A stretch of DNA of 64,000 nt from JAFDZV01 sp964455525 (GTDB lineage: Bacteria > Bacteroidota > Ignavibacteria > OLB7): the NCBI GenBank assembly GCA_964455525.1, contig CAYVWR010000008.1, forward strand, positions 62,001 through 126,000. The letters run 5' to 3'. This document shows, piece by piece, positions 9,083 through 17,943 of the stretch. Positions within the stretch are counted from its first letter, which is position 1. Each line of letters opens with the position of its first letter. A program made the position numbers and the translations under genes. A model generated the notes under the pieces. That model was given only the letters and a program-made list of their open reading frames with translations, ran no database searches and had not been told where the DNA came from.

Positions 9083-9104
9083 TGATCGGAGATAGACGAG
9101 CCTG

Positions 9105-9797
9105 ATGACCTCTTGTACAGTGATCATACCGGCGGCTGGAAATGGGTCGCGTAGCGGCCGGAGCCGACCGAAACAATACGTGGAACTCCTGGGCAGCCCG
9201 GTGCTTGCGCACACCCTTCGGGCCTTTGCCGGAATCCCCGGATGCCGGGAGATCGTCGTCGCTATCGACCAGGCATGGCGTACAACCGCCGAGCGGTGCG
9301 CCGAGGGCCTGCCGCACGTACGATTTATCGAGGGGGGAAGCGAGCGCCAGCATTCAATTGCCAATGCACTGGCATCATGCAGCAGTGAAATAGATCTGGT
9401 ACTGGTACACGATGCGGCGCGGCCATGCGTTTCACGGACTCTTATCGAACGCGTGCTGGAGGCCGCCGAACGGCATGGAGCGGCAATTCCCGCCCTGCCG
9501 ATTAACGAGACGGTGAAGCGGGTCGGCCCCGATGGCATTATCCTGGCAACGGTGCCGCGTGCAGAGCTGTATGCGGCGCAGACCCCGCAGGGATTCCATC
9601 GCACGCTGCTGCACAGAGCCTATCAGCACGCCAGCCAGAGGGGAGCAACCGGAACGGACGACGCATCGCTTGTTGAAGCCCTTGGAGCCGCCGTCCATGT
9701 GGTAGCTGGGGAGCCGGGCAACATCAAGATTACGATTCCAGAGGATTTCGAGCGTGCAGAGCGCACGCTTGCGGCATGGCATCGGCAAAAGGGATAA
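9105..9797 (+). CDS. ispD: 2-C-methyl-D-erythritol 4-phosphate cytidylyltransferase
   Basis: Joins MEP with CTP to form CDP-methylerythritol in the non-mevalonate isoprenoid pathway. The 230-residue protein has the nucleotidyltransferase signature IIPAAGNGSRSG followed by RPKQYVEL, the metal-binding VHDAARPCV, TPQGFHRTLL, the TDDASLVEALG segment, and GNIKITIPEDF near the end. All are characteristic of IspD. The start at 9105 leads straight into the first strand. It follows a small membrane protein gene by 22 bases and converges with the thioredoxin-like lipoprotein gene. No ispF gene is adjacent. Confidence 0.95.
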   Translation: MTSCTVIIPAAGNGSRSGRSRPKQYVELLGSPVLAHTLRAFAGIPGCREIVVAIDQAWRTTAERCAEGLPHVRFIEGGSERQHSIANALASCSSEIDLVLVHDAARPCVSRTLIERVLEAAERHGAAIPALPINETVKRVGPDGIILATVPRAELYAAQTPQGFHRTLLHRAYQHASQRGATGTDDASLVEALGAAVHVVAGEPGNIKITIPEDFERAERTLAAWHRQKG

Positions 9798-9854
9798 ACA
9801 GGAAGAAGGGGATGCAACGCAGAGCACATTCGCTGCATTTCCATGCATGACGAA

Positions 9855-9875
9855 GGGCGGCCTGAATGGCCGCCC
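9855..9875. terminator. hairpin between convergent genes
   Basis: GGGCGGCC and GGCCGCCC form a perfect 8-bp GC stem around TGAAT. It lies between the convergent ispD and lipoprotein genes, where a bidirectional terminator is expected. There is no T-tract on either side, so termination strength is uncertain. Confidence 0.45.
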
Positions 9876-9920
9876 CCACTATGGAACTCCTGATTGAACC
9901 GAAGATCTCAAAGCCGCCGC

Positions 9921-10460
9921 TTACGGCTTGGCAAAGGCATCGGCGAGCACCTGCTCCACGGTTGTGCCCGCTGGCGGGTTCACATTGATACGGCCGGCAA
10001 CCTGGTCGTTCTTGAGGACGATAAAGGTTGGCGCATCCTCGATCTTATACTTGCTCTTGACGGCATCGTCGATACCATTGAGGCGGGCATCGGTGATATA
10101 GATCATCACCTTATCGTGCGGAACACCAGCGGCGTCGAGCACCTTCATAACACGGGGCATCCACATCTGCGTGGTCTGGCAGCCGCAGTTCGGCTTCACC
10201 GCCATGACCACCGAGTGCTGTGCAGGATCGAACGAATTTTTGATGACATCCACGAAACCGCTGAAGGCAGCCTGATCGGCCGCAGCCGGATAGGCATTAT
10301 AGCCGGTTTCATACCACGACCTATAGGCAGCATTCTTCTGCATATCCTCGATCGTTATAACGCCAAGACCTGTATCGGTGATCGTGGACGTCGGCGAATC
10401 GCTGCATGAAGCGATCAGAAGCGCGAAAGCGCAGAGCGCAAAAGTAGCAAAGGTGCGCAT
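9921..10460 (-). CDS. thioredoxin-fold lipoprotein
   Basis: A 179-residue protein beginning MRTFATFALCAFALLIASCSDS. This is a signal peptide with a lipobox ending in the lipidated cysteine, so it should be anchored in a membrane. The mature part resembles a thioredoxin fold: a strand with SVVMAVKPNCGCQTTQ, a helix, KVMIYITDARLNG, and then the cis-proline-like EDAPTFIVLKNDQVAGRI. The active site is Cys-Gly-Cys rather than CxxC, so ordinary disulfide exchange is doubtful. The start at 10460 is preferred over upstream ATGs that overlap nadK and would bury the signal peptide. It lies 16 bases downstream of nadK. Confidence 0.7.
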   Translation of the reverse strand: MRTFATFALCAFALLIASCSDSPTSTITDTGLGVITIEDMQKNAAYRSWYETGYNAYPAAADQAAFSGFVDVIKNSFDPAQHSVVMAVKPNCGCQTTQMWMPRVMKVLDAAGVPHDKVMIYITDARLNGIDDAVKSKYKIEDAPTFIVLKNDQVAGRINVNPPAGTTVEQVLADAFAKP

Positions 10461-10476
10461 GGCTGCTATGTTCTCC

Positions 10477-11388
10477 TTACGGTTGGTCATCGGATGCAAT
10501 GCTTTTGACATTGAGCACGGGTTCAATCCCCCACAGTAGTTTCGCCCTGAGGACATCAAAATATGTTGAGGAAGTCCTTTTTACAAGACGGGCCGTCTTC
10601 TCATGGCGAGTAATTCTAACACGCGATCCCATCGGCAGGTTTCTGTGCACCTGGCCGTCGGCATAGACACGCACGGTTTCATCGTGACGATGCGATCGCA
10701 CCCGCACATCAAGCACCGCATCATCATCAACCACAACCGGACGTGCGGTAAGCATATGGGGCGCGATAGGGGCGATGACGATCACCTTGGCACTTGGCGC
10801 AACAACCGGCCCGCCAACCGCCAGCGAATAGGCCGTAGAGCCGGTCGGCGTGGCCAGTATCAGGCCATCGGCGCTGTAGGTGCCCAGATAATCGCCATTG
10901 ATATGCGTCTCCAGACGAAGTATGAGGGCACCATCGCGTTTATCGATCACGATATCGTTCAGGCCAAGAAGTTCATCCAGCTCTGGATTATCAGGAAAGC
11001 TTGCCCGCAGCAGCGTCCGCTCTACAACCCGGCATTGCCCGCTGACAAGCTCTTCCACGGTCTGTTCAAGCGAATCGATCGAATATTCCGCCAGAAAACC
11101 AAGTTTTCCGAGGTTGATACCAACCAGGGGCACACCAGAACCGGCCAGCAGACGGCTGGTTGCCAGCATGGTGCCATCGCCACCGAAGGCGATAACCACA
11201 TCGATGGTCTCACCACGGAACCGTTCGCCGGCAACAAACTCCCCAAGGGTACCAAGATGGCTGAACGCCTCGAGCAACCCTTCATGAAGAAGAAACGAGA
11301 TCCCTCTTCTGTTCAGAATTCCCACCAGGGCGCTCACCCCGGCGGCGGTCTCCGGCTTGGATGCATTACCGAGAATGCCTATAAGCAT
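10477..11388 (-). CDS. nadK: NAD kinase
   Basis: Phosphorylates NAD to NADP in the cytosol. The 303-residue protein carries the family-defining GGDGT motif at residues 69-73 within VIAFGGDGTML, a LNDIVIDKR segment at the position of the family's NE(A/D) motif, and the glycine-rich TPTGSTAYSLAVGGP. The last is followed by the IAPHMLTARPVV stretch typical of the C-terminal domain. The start at 11388 (MLIGILGNASKP) leads into the first strand. A 16-base gap precedes the lipoprotein gene, so these two probably share a transcript. A DUF1844 gene lies upstream with a 91-base gap. Confidence 0.95.
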   Translation of the reverse strand: MLIGILGNASKPETAAGVSALVGILNRRGISFLLHEGLLEAFSHLGTLGEFVAGERFRGETIDVVIAFGGDGTMLATSRLLAGSGVPLVGINLGKLGFLAEYSIDSLEQTVEELVSGQCRVVERTLLRASFPDNPELDELLGLNDIVIDKRDGALILRLETHINGDYLGTYSADGLILATPTGSTAYSLAVGGPVVAPSAKVIVIAPIAPHMLTARPVVVDDDAVLDVRVRSHRHDETVRVYADGQVHRNLPMGSRVRITRHEKTARLVKRTSSTYFDVLRAKLLWGIEPVLNVKSIASDDQP

Positions 11389-11479
11389 GAAATACTAGAG
11401 AAGCCGGAGACCAGCGCTCCGGGAGGTTCATGGTAACGGAGTCGGCCCGTTGCGCCAGATAGGCAGCAACCAGAGGCTT

Positions 11480-11824
11480 TTACCCGAGATTCTCGGGAAC
11501 CCCTTCCTGCGTTTCCGGGATCGCAGCGGAATCAGCCCCCGGAGACGCCGGGTTCATCTCCTTGTTCCGTTCCACAACATAATTGAGCCGAAGATCCCGC
11601 AACGTGGTCGTAAGAAAGCGGCCCTCCTCCTCGGTAAGGTTCCCGGCCGTACGCTCTTCGACCATCTCAAGAAGATCGATCATGGCCTGGGCCTGATTGA
11701 TATCCCGCTCCATCGTTCCGGTCATCGGGTTATGAATCTTTCCCATAGCCATCATCGCCTGGGTACTGAACATCATGACCATGCTATTGAACATCATGGA
11801 CGATTTTGCAGAAGGCGTATTCAT
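11480..11824 (-). CDS. DUF1844 family protein
   Basis: A 114-residue soluble protein of unknown function. The family pattern is clear: a methionine-rich N-terminal helix with a TQAMMAMGKIHNPMTG stretch, then INQAQAMIDLLEMVEERT, then AGNLTEEEGRFLTTTLRDLR and a final aromatic YVVE. The C-terminal 25 residues are a polar Pro/Glu tail. Such proteins are common in deltaproteobacterial and FCB genomes, but their role is unknown. It lies between the glycosyltransferase gene and nadK on the same strand, and nothing in the sequence connects it to either. Confidence 0.75.
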   Translation of the reverse strand: MNTPSAKSSMMFNSMVMMFSTQAMMAMGKIHNPMTGTMERDINQAQAMIDLLEMVEERTAGNLTEEEGRFLTTTLRDLRLNYVVERNKEMNPASPGADSAAIPETQEGVPENLG

Positions 11825-11919
11825 GACTCTCTATCGAAATTAATGTTGATGAAGGTGTAGAGCATTGCCAGACCAGCCCTCGGAAAACGGCCAGATGGGC
11901 ATAGTCCGACAGCTCGAAA

Positions 11920-12777
11920 TTAACGTTCTTTTTCCGACTGCCGCTCTTTTTCCCTGGCATGCAGAAGCATCCAGTACCGCCCGAACCCGACGATATTTGT
12001 CATCAGATCGAAACTGGCGGCAAGGACACCGGGCACACCATCCTTGATCCCCCTTTTCAGAAAAAGCCGCTCAAACCAGCGGCGCAGCGGACGCGTAATC
12101 ATATGATGGCGGATGCTCCCGGAGGTGATCGGAACGTTCCGCTGCTCAAGCACGGATGCAGCATACTTGGTATAAAAGTCGAACTTCCGAAGCCAGATCT
12201 CAAACGTCGGATAGGGGTGATGATCGAACGGCGTTTGCAGTTCACCGGTCGCTCCCTGCACATTGATCCGCTCATGATAGCCCTTGCCGGGATAACGTCC
12301 CAGACCCTTTCTGAACAAGCGAAGCTGGCGATCGGGAAATGCCCCTCCATAGCGAAGGGGTTGGCCAAAATAGAAGTTGCGCCGGGGGATCTTGAAGCCA
12401 TTCTCTGCCGGGGCACGGTGAATCAGCGTGGCGATCTCTTGCCAAAGCTCCTTCGGGATCAGTTCATCGGCATCGAGCGAGAAGATCCATTCGCATGTCG
12501 CACAGTCAAAGCTGGCGTTCTTATTTGCTTCAGGAATGATGTTGGGACGTTGATAGACGTTGGCTCCCAGCCGCAGGGCAAGCTCACCGGTGCCATCGGT
12601 GCTTTCACAGTCCACGACAACGATTTCCTCTGCCCAGCCCTGTGCCGAGAGGATTGCCCGCTCGATATTGTCGGCCTCGTTGTGTGCTACAATACAGACG
12701 CTCACCGGCAAGCGCTCCGCAAGCCCCAAGCTCTCACCGTTTCGGGGCTGTCCGGGTCGATAGCTCTCCGAACTCAT
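11920..12777 (-). CDS. family 2 glycosyltransferase (WaaE/KdtX-like)
   Basis: A cytosolic, membrane-associated sugar transferase likely acting in envelope polysaccharide or lipopolysaccharide core synthesis. The GT-A N-terminus is clear: SVCIVAHNEADNIERAI, EIVVVDCESTDGTGE, and the metal-binding WIFSLDADELIP with Asp102 and Asp104. Then come RRNFYFGQPLRYGGAFPDRQLRLF and a PGKGYHERI acceptor-side segment, both characteristic of the WaaE-like subfamily. At 285 residues it has normal length. Its ATG overlaps the stop of the upstream lipoprotein gene by four bases, so they are translationally coupled. The acceptor cannot be read from sequence. Confidence 0.82.
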   Translation of the reverse strand: MSSESYRPGQPRNGESLGLAERLPVSVCIVAHNEADNIERAILSAQGWAEEIVVVDCESTDGTGELALRLGANVYQRPNIIPEANKNASFDCATCEWIFSLDADELIPKELWQEIATLIHRAPAENGFKIPRRNFYFGQPLRYGGAFPDRQLRLFRKGLGRYPGKGYHERINVQGATGELQTPFDHHPYPTFEIWLRKFDFYTKYAASVLEQRNVPITSGSIRHHMITRPLRRWFERLFLKRGIKDGVPGVLAASFDLMTNIVGFGRYWMLLHAREKERQSEKER

Positions 12778-13295
12778 TCTATGCCGGTATCATAGGTAAA
12801 GATCACCGTCGCGGCTCCCTTGTCCGGCACTATCACGGTTTCCGAAACCGGAGGGCTGGGGTAGATCGACTCAAACGGTTCAGGGATCAGCAGATGTGGT
12901 CCGGGAGGAAGCGAGACAAAAAATTTGCCATTGGCATCGCTATATACCGTGGCCACCACCGCCTCATTTACATCCTCAATAACAAACTTGGCATTGGCCA
13001 GCGGGGCATAATCCTTTGCATCATCCGGCAGCCCCTTGGTCAATGGAGACTTCCGTACCTCTCCCACGATACCGGTACGCCCGTTGGCCGTATCAACGAC
13101 CGCTGTTGCAAGAGGGGGAATCGAGACCGAGGGGGCCGTAGTATCGGCGGGCGTGGACGCTGCCGTCGTGGGCAGCGCCGATTGGGTGGCTGCTGCCATC
13201 GTATCGGAATCCCCGCCGCTTCGCGCAGAGGTCTGGCAGCCGAGCAGGGCCGATGCAATCATCACTGTGGTCAATGCAAAAATGCTAGTGTTCAT
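12774..13295 (-). CDS. lipoprotein with a carboxypeptidase-regulatory-like domain
   Basis: A 173-residue protein starting MNTSIFALTTVMIASALLGC, which is a lipoprotein signal peptide with the lipobox ALLGC. A low-complexity linker rich in Ala, Thr and Ser follows (about residues 25-75). The C-terminal half resembles a small beta-sandwich of the carboxypeptidase regulatory type: GIVGEV, then PLANAKFVIEDVN, VYSDANGKFFVSLPPGPHLL, and a last strand VIFTYDTG. Such domains are often surface modules. The start at 13295 is chosen because it gives the signal peptide; an upstream in-frame start would put 17 residues in front of it. It is coupled to the glycosyltransferase gene by a 4-base overlap. Confidence 0.65.
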   Translation of the reverse strand: MNTSIFALTTVMIASALLGCQTSARSGGDSDTMAAATQSALPTTAASTPADTTAPSVSIPPLATAVVDTANGRTGIVGEVRKSPLTKGLPDDAKDYAPLANAKFVIEDVNEAVVATVYSDANGKFFVSLPPGPHLLIPEPFESIYPSPPVSETVIVPDKGAATVIFTYDTGIE

Positions 13296-13375
13296 TCGAC
13301 GATTCAATCCGTTAATGATATTGAAACAGCGCACACCCGTTGGCACATCCTATGTTCCCTTGCAGGAAACCGGCC

Positions 13376-13400
13376 TGGCGCCATCGTAGCGATGGCGCCA
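13376..13400. repeat. perfect hairpin in the DUF255-lipoprotein gap
   Basis: TGGCGCCATCG and CGATGGCGCCA form a perfect 11-bp stem with a 3-base loop. It lies 129 bases beyond the DUF255 stop and 81 bases before the lipoprotein start. No T-tract follows on the minus strand. It may mark the end of the DUF255 transcript or a leader of the lipoprotein operon. Confidence 0.55.
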
Positions 13401-13528
13401 CGGAACGGAAGTGTTCTCCCCCTGATCGCGCATGCGCATGCACGATCGTATCCCCAGATATGCCTATCCATACAGAGCCGGGGCACAGTATCAATAGACC
13501 GTTGATCACGGCCAATAGTTTCCGGCCC

Positions 13529-15601
13529 CTACAGGTTTATATCGCCCAGCTCGGTAACCGGCCTCTGGCAGACGAAGTTTTCACAGACATACGCAACCGC
13601 ATGGCCATCCACAGTCCCCATCCCTTCCAGCGTCTCCATCTTTTCCAGCAGCCAAGGATCGGGTCCGCCATGCTCGACGAGCACCAGAGCGGTAGCAGGA
13701 CGATAGGCGGCCTGCGACTGCCGCACCAGATGCCTTGTCTCCTCGTCGTTCTCCGATGCGGCAATAACGATCTGATGGGGTGGCTGCTGCCGGATAAGGG
13801 CGGCGGCGGCCATCAGAGGCATCATGATCGGATGCTCCTCGACACGTTTGAGAAAGAGATTGATGGTCCTATCGGCCTTGGCGACAAGCTCATCATCATA
13901 CAACAGCCGGCCGAGACGCAACAGGTTCATTGCCATGACCGAATTGCCGGAAGGCTCTGCCCCGTCATGATCGCTCTTGGAGCGGACAAGAAGGCTGGGA
14001 TCATCCCCACTGGTCATGAAATACCCCCCTCCCTCCTCATCCCAGAAGAGATCACCGGCCTGGCGTATCAGCCGATCGGCTTCACGAAGGTATTTCACCT
14101 TGAACGTCGCTTCATAGAGATCGAGCAGACCGGCCGCAAGGAACCCATAATCCTCAAGGTACCCGGCAAACCTGACCTCACCGTCTTTTAGACGATGCAT
14201 AAGCCGCCCATCGACATTCATCGTAGCGATCAGATAATCAGCCGCACGGCATGCCAATGCAGCATACTGCTCCTCACCAAGCGCAGCGGATGCCCGTGCA
14301 AGCCCAGAGATCATAAGCCCGTTCCATGAGGTCAGGATCTTCTCATCGCGATGTGGCCGCACACGCTTCCGGCGTTCTTCAAACAGCCTTGCACGAGCCG
14401 ACCGCAGCAGTTCCTCTACTATTTCGCTTCCACTCCCCACACGCCGGGCCACCTGCTCTACCGTTGCGCTTGTATGAAGCACGTTTCTGCCGTGCTCGAA
14501 ATTTCCCTCATCGGTGATGCCATAATACTGCTGCACGACATCAAATTCGTCTGGAGAAAGAACATCCTGAAGCTCCGCCCGGGTCCAGACATAGAATGTT
14601 CCCTCCACCCCTTCACTATCGGCATCCTCGGCGGAATAGAAGGCCCCGCTCGGATGCATCAGATCGCGCTCCAGATATTCGATGGTATGGCGTATAACCT
14701 TCTCCAGCGAAGCATCACGCGTGATGCGATAGGCATCGGCATAGATGGCCACAAGCTGTCCCTCATCGTAGAGCATCTTCTCAAAGTGGGGCACACGCCA
14801 TTCGACATCCACAGAATAGCGGGCAAAGCCCCCTCCGAGCTGGTCGTAGATCCCTCCGGCGGCCATGCAATGCAGGGTCTGAAGCGACATCTCAAGCGCC
14901 CGTGGCATCTCTCGCGCATGATAATAGCGCAGAAGGAACTCAAAGATGGAGGGACGGGGAAACTTTGGCGCATTGTTGAAACCGCCATACCGGGAATCAT
15001 AACTCCGCTCAAGCTGCTGGTAGCATCGCTCCACAACGGCATTGATATCCAGCGTTCCGGTCTCCTCCGGTGCGATCACCGCGCTTTTTTCCACAGCTCG
15101 CAGCACCGCCTTTGCCGAGCGGAACACCTTTTCACGCTCGTTTGTCCAGGCCTGGTGAAGCGACAGAAGCGCGTCGCGGAAGCTTGGCCGTCCATGCATC
15201 GGTCGCGGCGGAAAATAGGTGCCAACATAGAAGGGACGAAGATCGGGGGTAAGCCACGCCGAGAGAGGCCAACCGCCCCCACCACTAATGGCCTGGGCCG
15301 CGGTCATGTAGACGTTATCCACGTCGGGGCGCTCCTCGCGATCGACCTTGATATTGACAAACAGCTCGTTCATCAGGCGTGCCGTCTCCTGATCCTCGAA
15401 CGACTCGCGTTCCATCACATGGCACCAGTGGCAGGTGGAATATCCGATTGAAAGGAAGATCGGCTTGTCCTCGCTCCTTGCCTTCTCGAATGCTTCCTCT
15501 CCCCATGGGTACCATTCCACGGGGTTATATGCGTGCTGTTGCAGATATGGCGATCGCTCGCTTATAAGGCGATTCGGCTGACGCTCGGTCTTCGTTTCCA
15601 T
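13529..15601 (-). CDS. DUF255 / YyaL-type thioredoxin domain protein
   Basis: A 690-residue cytosolic protein of the YyaL/spermatogenesis-associated 20 family. The N-terminal thioredoxin-like domain has the family CHWC motif (C57 and C60 in STCHWCHVMERESFED) and the preceding AYNPVEWYPWGEEAF. A long (alpha/alpha)6-barrel region follows, like that of N-acyl-glucosamine epimerases and unsaturated glucuronyl hydrolases. It shows FPRPSIFEFLLRYY, GGGFARYSVDVEWRVPHFEKM, and EKILTSWNGLMISGLARA. Full length for the family. The biochemical role is not established. It stands alone, with gaps of more than 200 bases on either side, apart from a terminator at 15724. Confidence 0.9.
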   Translation of the reverse strand: METKTERQPNRLISERSPYLQQHAYNPVEWYPWGEEAFEKARSEDKPIFLSIGYSTCHWCHVMERESFEDQETARLMNELFVNIKVDREERPDVDNVYMTAAQAISGGGGWPLSAWLTPDLRPFYVGTYFPPRPMHGRPSFRDALLSLHQAWTNEREKVFRSAKAVLRAVEKSAVIAPEETGTLDINAVVERCYQQLERSYDSRYGGFNNAPKFPRPSIFEFLLRYYHAREMPRALEMSLQTLHCMAAGGIYDQLGGGFARYSVDVEWRVPHFEKMLYDEGQLVAIYADAYRITRDASLEKVIRHTIEYLERDLMHPSGAFYSAEDADSEGVEGTFYVWTRAELQDVLSPDEFDVVQQYYGITDEGNFEHGRNVLHTSATVEQVARRVGSGSEIVEELLRSARARLFEERRKRVRPHRDEKILTSWNGLMISGLARASAALGEEQYAALACRAADYLIATMNVDGRLMHRLKDGEVRFAGYLEDYGFLAAGLLDLYEATFKVKYLREADRLIRQAGDLFWDEEGGGYFMTSGDDPSLLVRSKSDHDGAEPSGNSVMAMNLLRLGRLLYDDELVAKADRTINLFLKRVEEHPIMMPLMAAAALIRQQPPHQIVIAASENDEETRHLVRQSQAAYRPATALVLVEHGGPDPWLLEKMETLEGMGTVDGHAVAYVCENFVCQRPVTELGDINL

Positions 15602-15723
15602 CGCTGTACAGGCTTAATGAATGCAGCCCCGGATCAGGAGGCAGGGATCGGGAAACCGGAGATGCGGGGGGCATACCCACCCAAACGATAGGGTGCCTGG
15701 CATCAACGAGTCTTATAATACAA

Positions 15724-15754
15724 AAACGGGACCTTCACAATGAAGGCCCCGTTT
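15724..15754 (-). terminator. intrinsic terminator of the type IX secreted protein gene at 15811
   Basis: Arms 15724-15737 and 15741-15754 pair over 14 bp, with one G-U pair in the minus-strand RNA, around a 3-base loop. The minus strand continues with five Ts. It lies 57 bases beyond the stop of the gene at 15811-17178. Confidence 0.85.
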
Positions 15755-15810
15755 GTATTCGGCGACATAGTGGCAACCGGTTTCACAGCCTTTCGGCGTT
15801 TATACCGGCA

Positions 15811-17178
15811 TTACTTGCTTATGGTGAGCTTCGAGGAATACACCTTCTCGCCGGCGGTCATGCGAAGCAGATACACACCGTTGACAAGGTTTTCCGTACG
15901 AAGATCGACCGAGTAGTTGCCCGGGATATAGGTTGCATCAACCAACGTCTGGACGTGCTTGCCCGTTACATCGTAGAGCTCAAGCTTGATGCTCGAACGC
16001 TCGGTGAGCGAGAACGGAACATTGGCCTTCTCACGAACCGGGTTCGGGGTCACCGCACCGATACCCTGCGAGGAGGCATCCTTGCCATAGTGATAGCGGA
16101 CGTTGGAAGCCGACAGCTCTACGGTACCGAAGAAGGTGGTGTTCAGGTTGATGTTTGCGCTACGGTCACCAAACCGGAGTGCGCTCCATGCCGTGGCGAT
16201 AACATCCCTGTTATTGCTGCGATACATCACCAGACCAAAGGTCTTTGAGGAATCCAATGGGTCCGAACGGTTGTCGATCCCCTGGCCGGGGTTGTTCGGA
16301 TCTTCTTCGATCTCGCCCCTACCATACTCATCCGAGCCAACCGCACGCTGCCACTCACGGTTATCCCCCGCCTCGATCGGCTGGGAGACCCCGGGAGCAA
16401 ATTCGTTCGTATACAGGAGCACCAGGCCCTCGTTCTGACCGAATTCAAGCGGAGCGTCGTCGTCGCCCGGCTCGCCGAGGAATTCAAACACCGTATAGCT
16501 GATCAAGGTATCGAACGGAGCCTGATCGCTGGCATAAACCGTGGTATCGAGAGCTCTCTGGTCGATCTCGATAGCACGTGCAACCGGAAGCGTTGTACGG
16601 TCGGCTGTAAAACCATTCCGCTTGTACGTAGTGGAATTGATGTTGATGTTCGACGTCTTCAGGAAGGACACCAGACCCGGATTCAGCGGCGTATTACGCG
16701 GATTACGATAGAACGGGAAGATCACCGCATGCAGCGTGAAGTTCTTGGCATCCTTGAACTGGTCGATATACTCCTGGTCGCTCTCGAAGCGGCTGTCAAC
16801 ATCGGAAACACGGGTCGTGTTCTCGTTGTAGATGCTGCCATTATAGATCGGGTGGAAATAACGTGGATGGAAATACTGCCCGAATCCGCGCATCTCCGTT
16901 GTCGGCTGCCCAGGCTGGGCGGCAAACAGCAGCGGCACCGTCAGATCGCGACGGTTGACATCCCGCCCGTTCTCATACCGGCGAAGGATGATGCTGTTCC
17001 ATATAAATTCACTCTCCACCGCAGCACGCTCCATGACCGGAGCCTTGAAATTTGCTGTAGACTGGTCGATCAACGGCAGTCTCTGCGGCTGGATCGTTGC
17101 TGCCTGCTCCGCCTGCTGTGCAACAGCGGCACTCGCCATGGCGGTAAAGGCCAGGGCAGTAACTAACATTCGTTTCAT
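15811..17178 (-). CDS. type IX secretion system sorting-domain protein
   Basis: A 455-residue secreted protein of unknown function. It has a signal peptide (MKRMLVTALAFTAMASAAVA, then QQAEQ). The C-terminal 80 residues form a type A sorting domain: PNPVREKANVPFSL, IKLELYDVTGKHVQTLVD, NLVNGVYLLRMTAGEKVY, SSKLTISK. The middle part contains no enzyme motif I recognise. It has several Asn/Asp-rich stretches (IDNRSDPLDSSKTFGLVMY). The start is the ATG at 17178, preceded by AAAGGG; a TTG two codons earlier is less likely. The gene stands alone with its own terminator and a 760-base upstream gap. Confidence 0.88.
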   Translation of the reverse strand: MKRMLVTALAFTAMASAAVAQQAEQAATIQPQRLPLIDQSTANFKAPVMERAAVESEFIWNSIILRRYENGRDVNRRDLTVPLLFAAQPGQPTTEMRGFGQYFHPRYFHPIYNGSIYNENTTRVSDVDSRFESDQEYIDQFKDAKNFTLHAVIFPFYRNPRNTPLNPGLVSFLKTSNININSTTYKRNGFTADRTTLPVARAIEIDQRALDTTVYASDQAPFDTLISYTVFEFLGEPGDDDAPLEFGQNEGLVLLYTNEFAPGVSQPIEAGDNREWQRAVGSDEYGRGEIEEDPNNPGQGIDNRSDPLDSSKTFGLVMYRSNNRDVIATAWSALRFGDRSANINLNTTFFGTVELSASNVRYHYGKDASSQGIGAVTPNPVREKANVPFSLTERSSIKLELYDVTGKHVQTLVDATYIPGNYSVDLRTENLVNGVYLLRMTAGEKVYSSKLTISK

Positions 17179-17943
17179 TGTCAAAAGGCCCTTTCTAGGT
17201 TAATGTTGAGTGTATTGAGAACGTACTGTTGTATCTCGCCTCAGTTCATCACTGCAAACCGTTCCCCATTCCAAAGCGAACGAGGAATCGGATCATCCTG
17301 TTCATCGCCGTTCGTCATCGTTTCCCTGTCGGCCGAAGCCTGGAACACCGGGAGTATCTTCTCGAACAGGCCCTTGACAGAGGTTCCGGCAAGCGGACAC
17401 ACTGTCATCATAAAGCAGACGCACCATTTATCTAATCATGACGTACGGGAACCTATTACGTCACCGCCAATCTCTCGGAATGTTCTTCCGCTTCCGGTTA
17501 AGATCGTAAAATTCTCGTGAACAACGCACTGTCACAAGTTCCGATGCCGATCCTTTCCAGGGCGGCGTTTATGCATCATGGAGCAGAGACCATACCACAC
17601 GTATAGTTCCGGCAGAGATAGAGTACGATGTCTTCCGATCAACAGCGCCCGAACGGCCTCCAGGAAAAAAAGCGTCTACCGACCTTCCTCTGGTCTCTAT
17701 AGACCGACCATAGAAGCGAAGGTGCCGGGCATACCAACGGTGTGGCCATCGCCGTCACCACATACGGGACGAACGTAGTTACGAACGTACGATTTATCAC
17801 ACTCAGATGATGTACACGCCAGCCAAAATAAAGTTACTGTATCCGGGTTGCGGCAGATGGCCCACAGGGAAATGAAGGGTGGTCTTCCTGGCGACAATCG
17901 CCAGGGAGGGCAGACCGGCAGATACCCCTCAAACGAGAGCATA
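17179..17943. other. intergenic stretch without a supported gene
   Basis: About 760 bases between the type IX secreted protein gene and the Ppx/GppA gene, both leftward. Short open frames on either strand lack family similarity and plausible composition. Near 17887-17905 a perfect 8-bp hairpin (CCTGGCGA/TCGCCAGG) lies about 40 bases beyond the phosphatase stop, which may help end that transcript. The promoter of the downstream gene must lie near 17185-17260, but I see no perfect TAnnTTTG box there. Confidence 0.5.

Noticed and set aside
13412..13450. Possible operator at the GCGCATGCGCATGC stretch
   Set aside because: Self-complementary only because of short GCAT repeats. No promoter box nearby and no defined arms.
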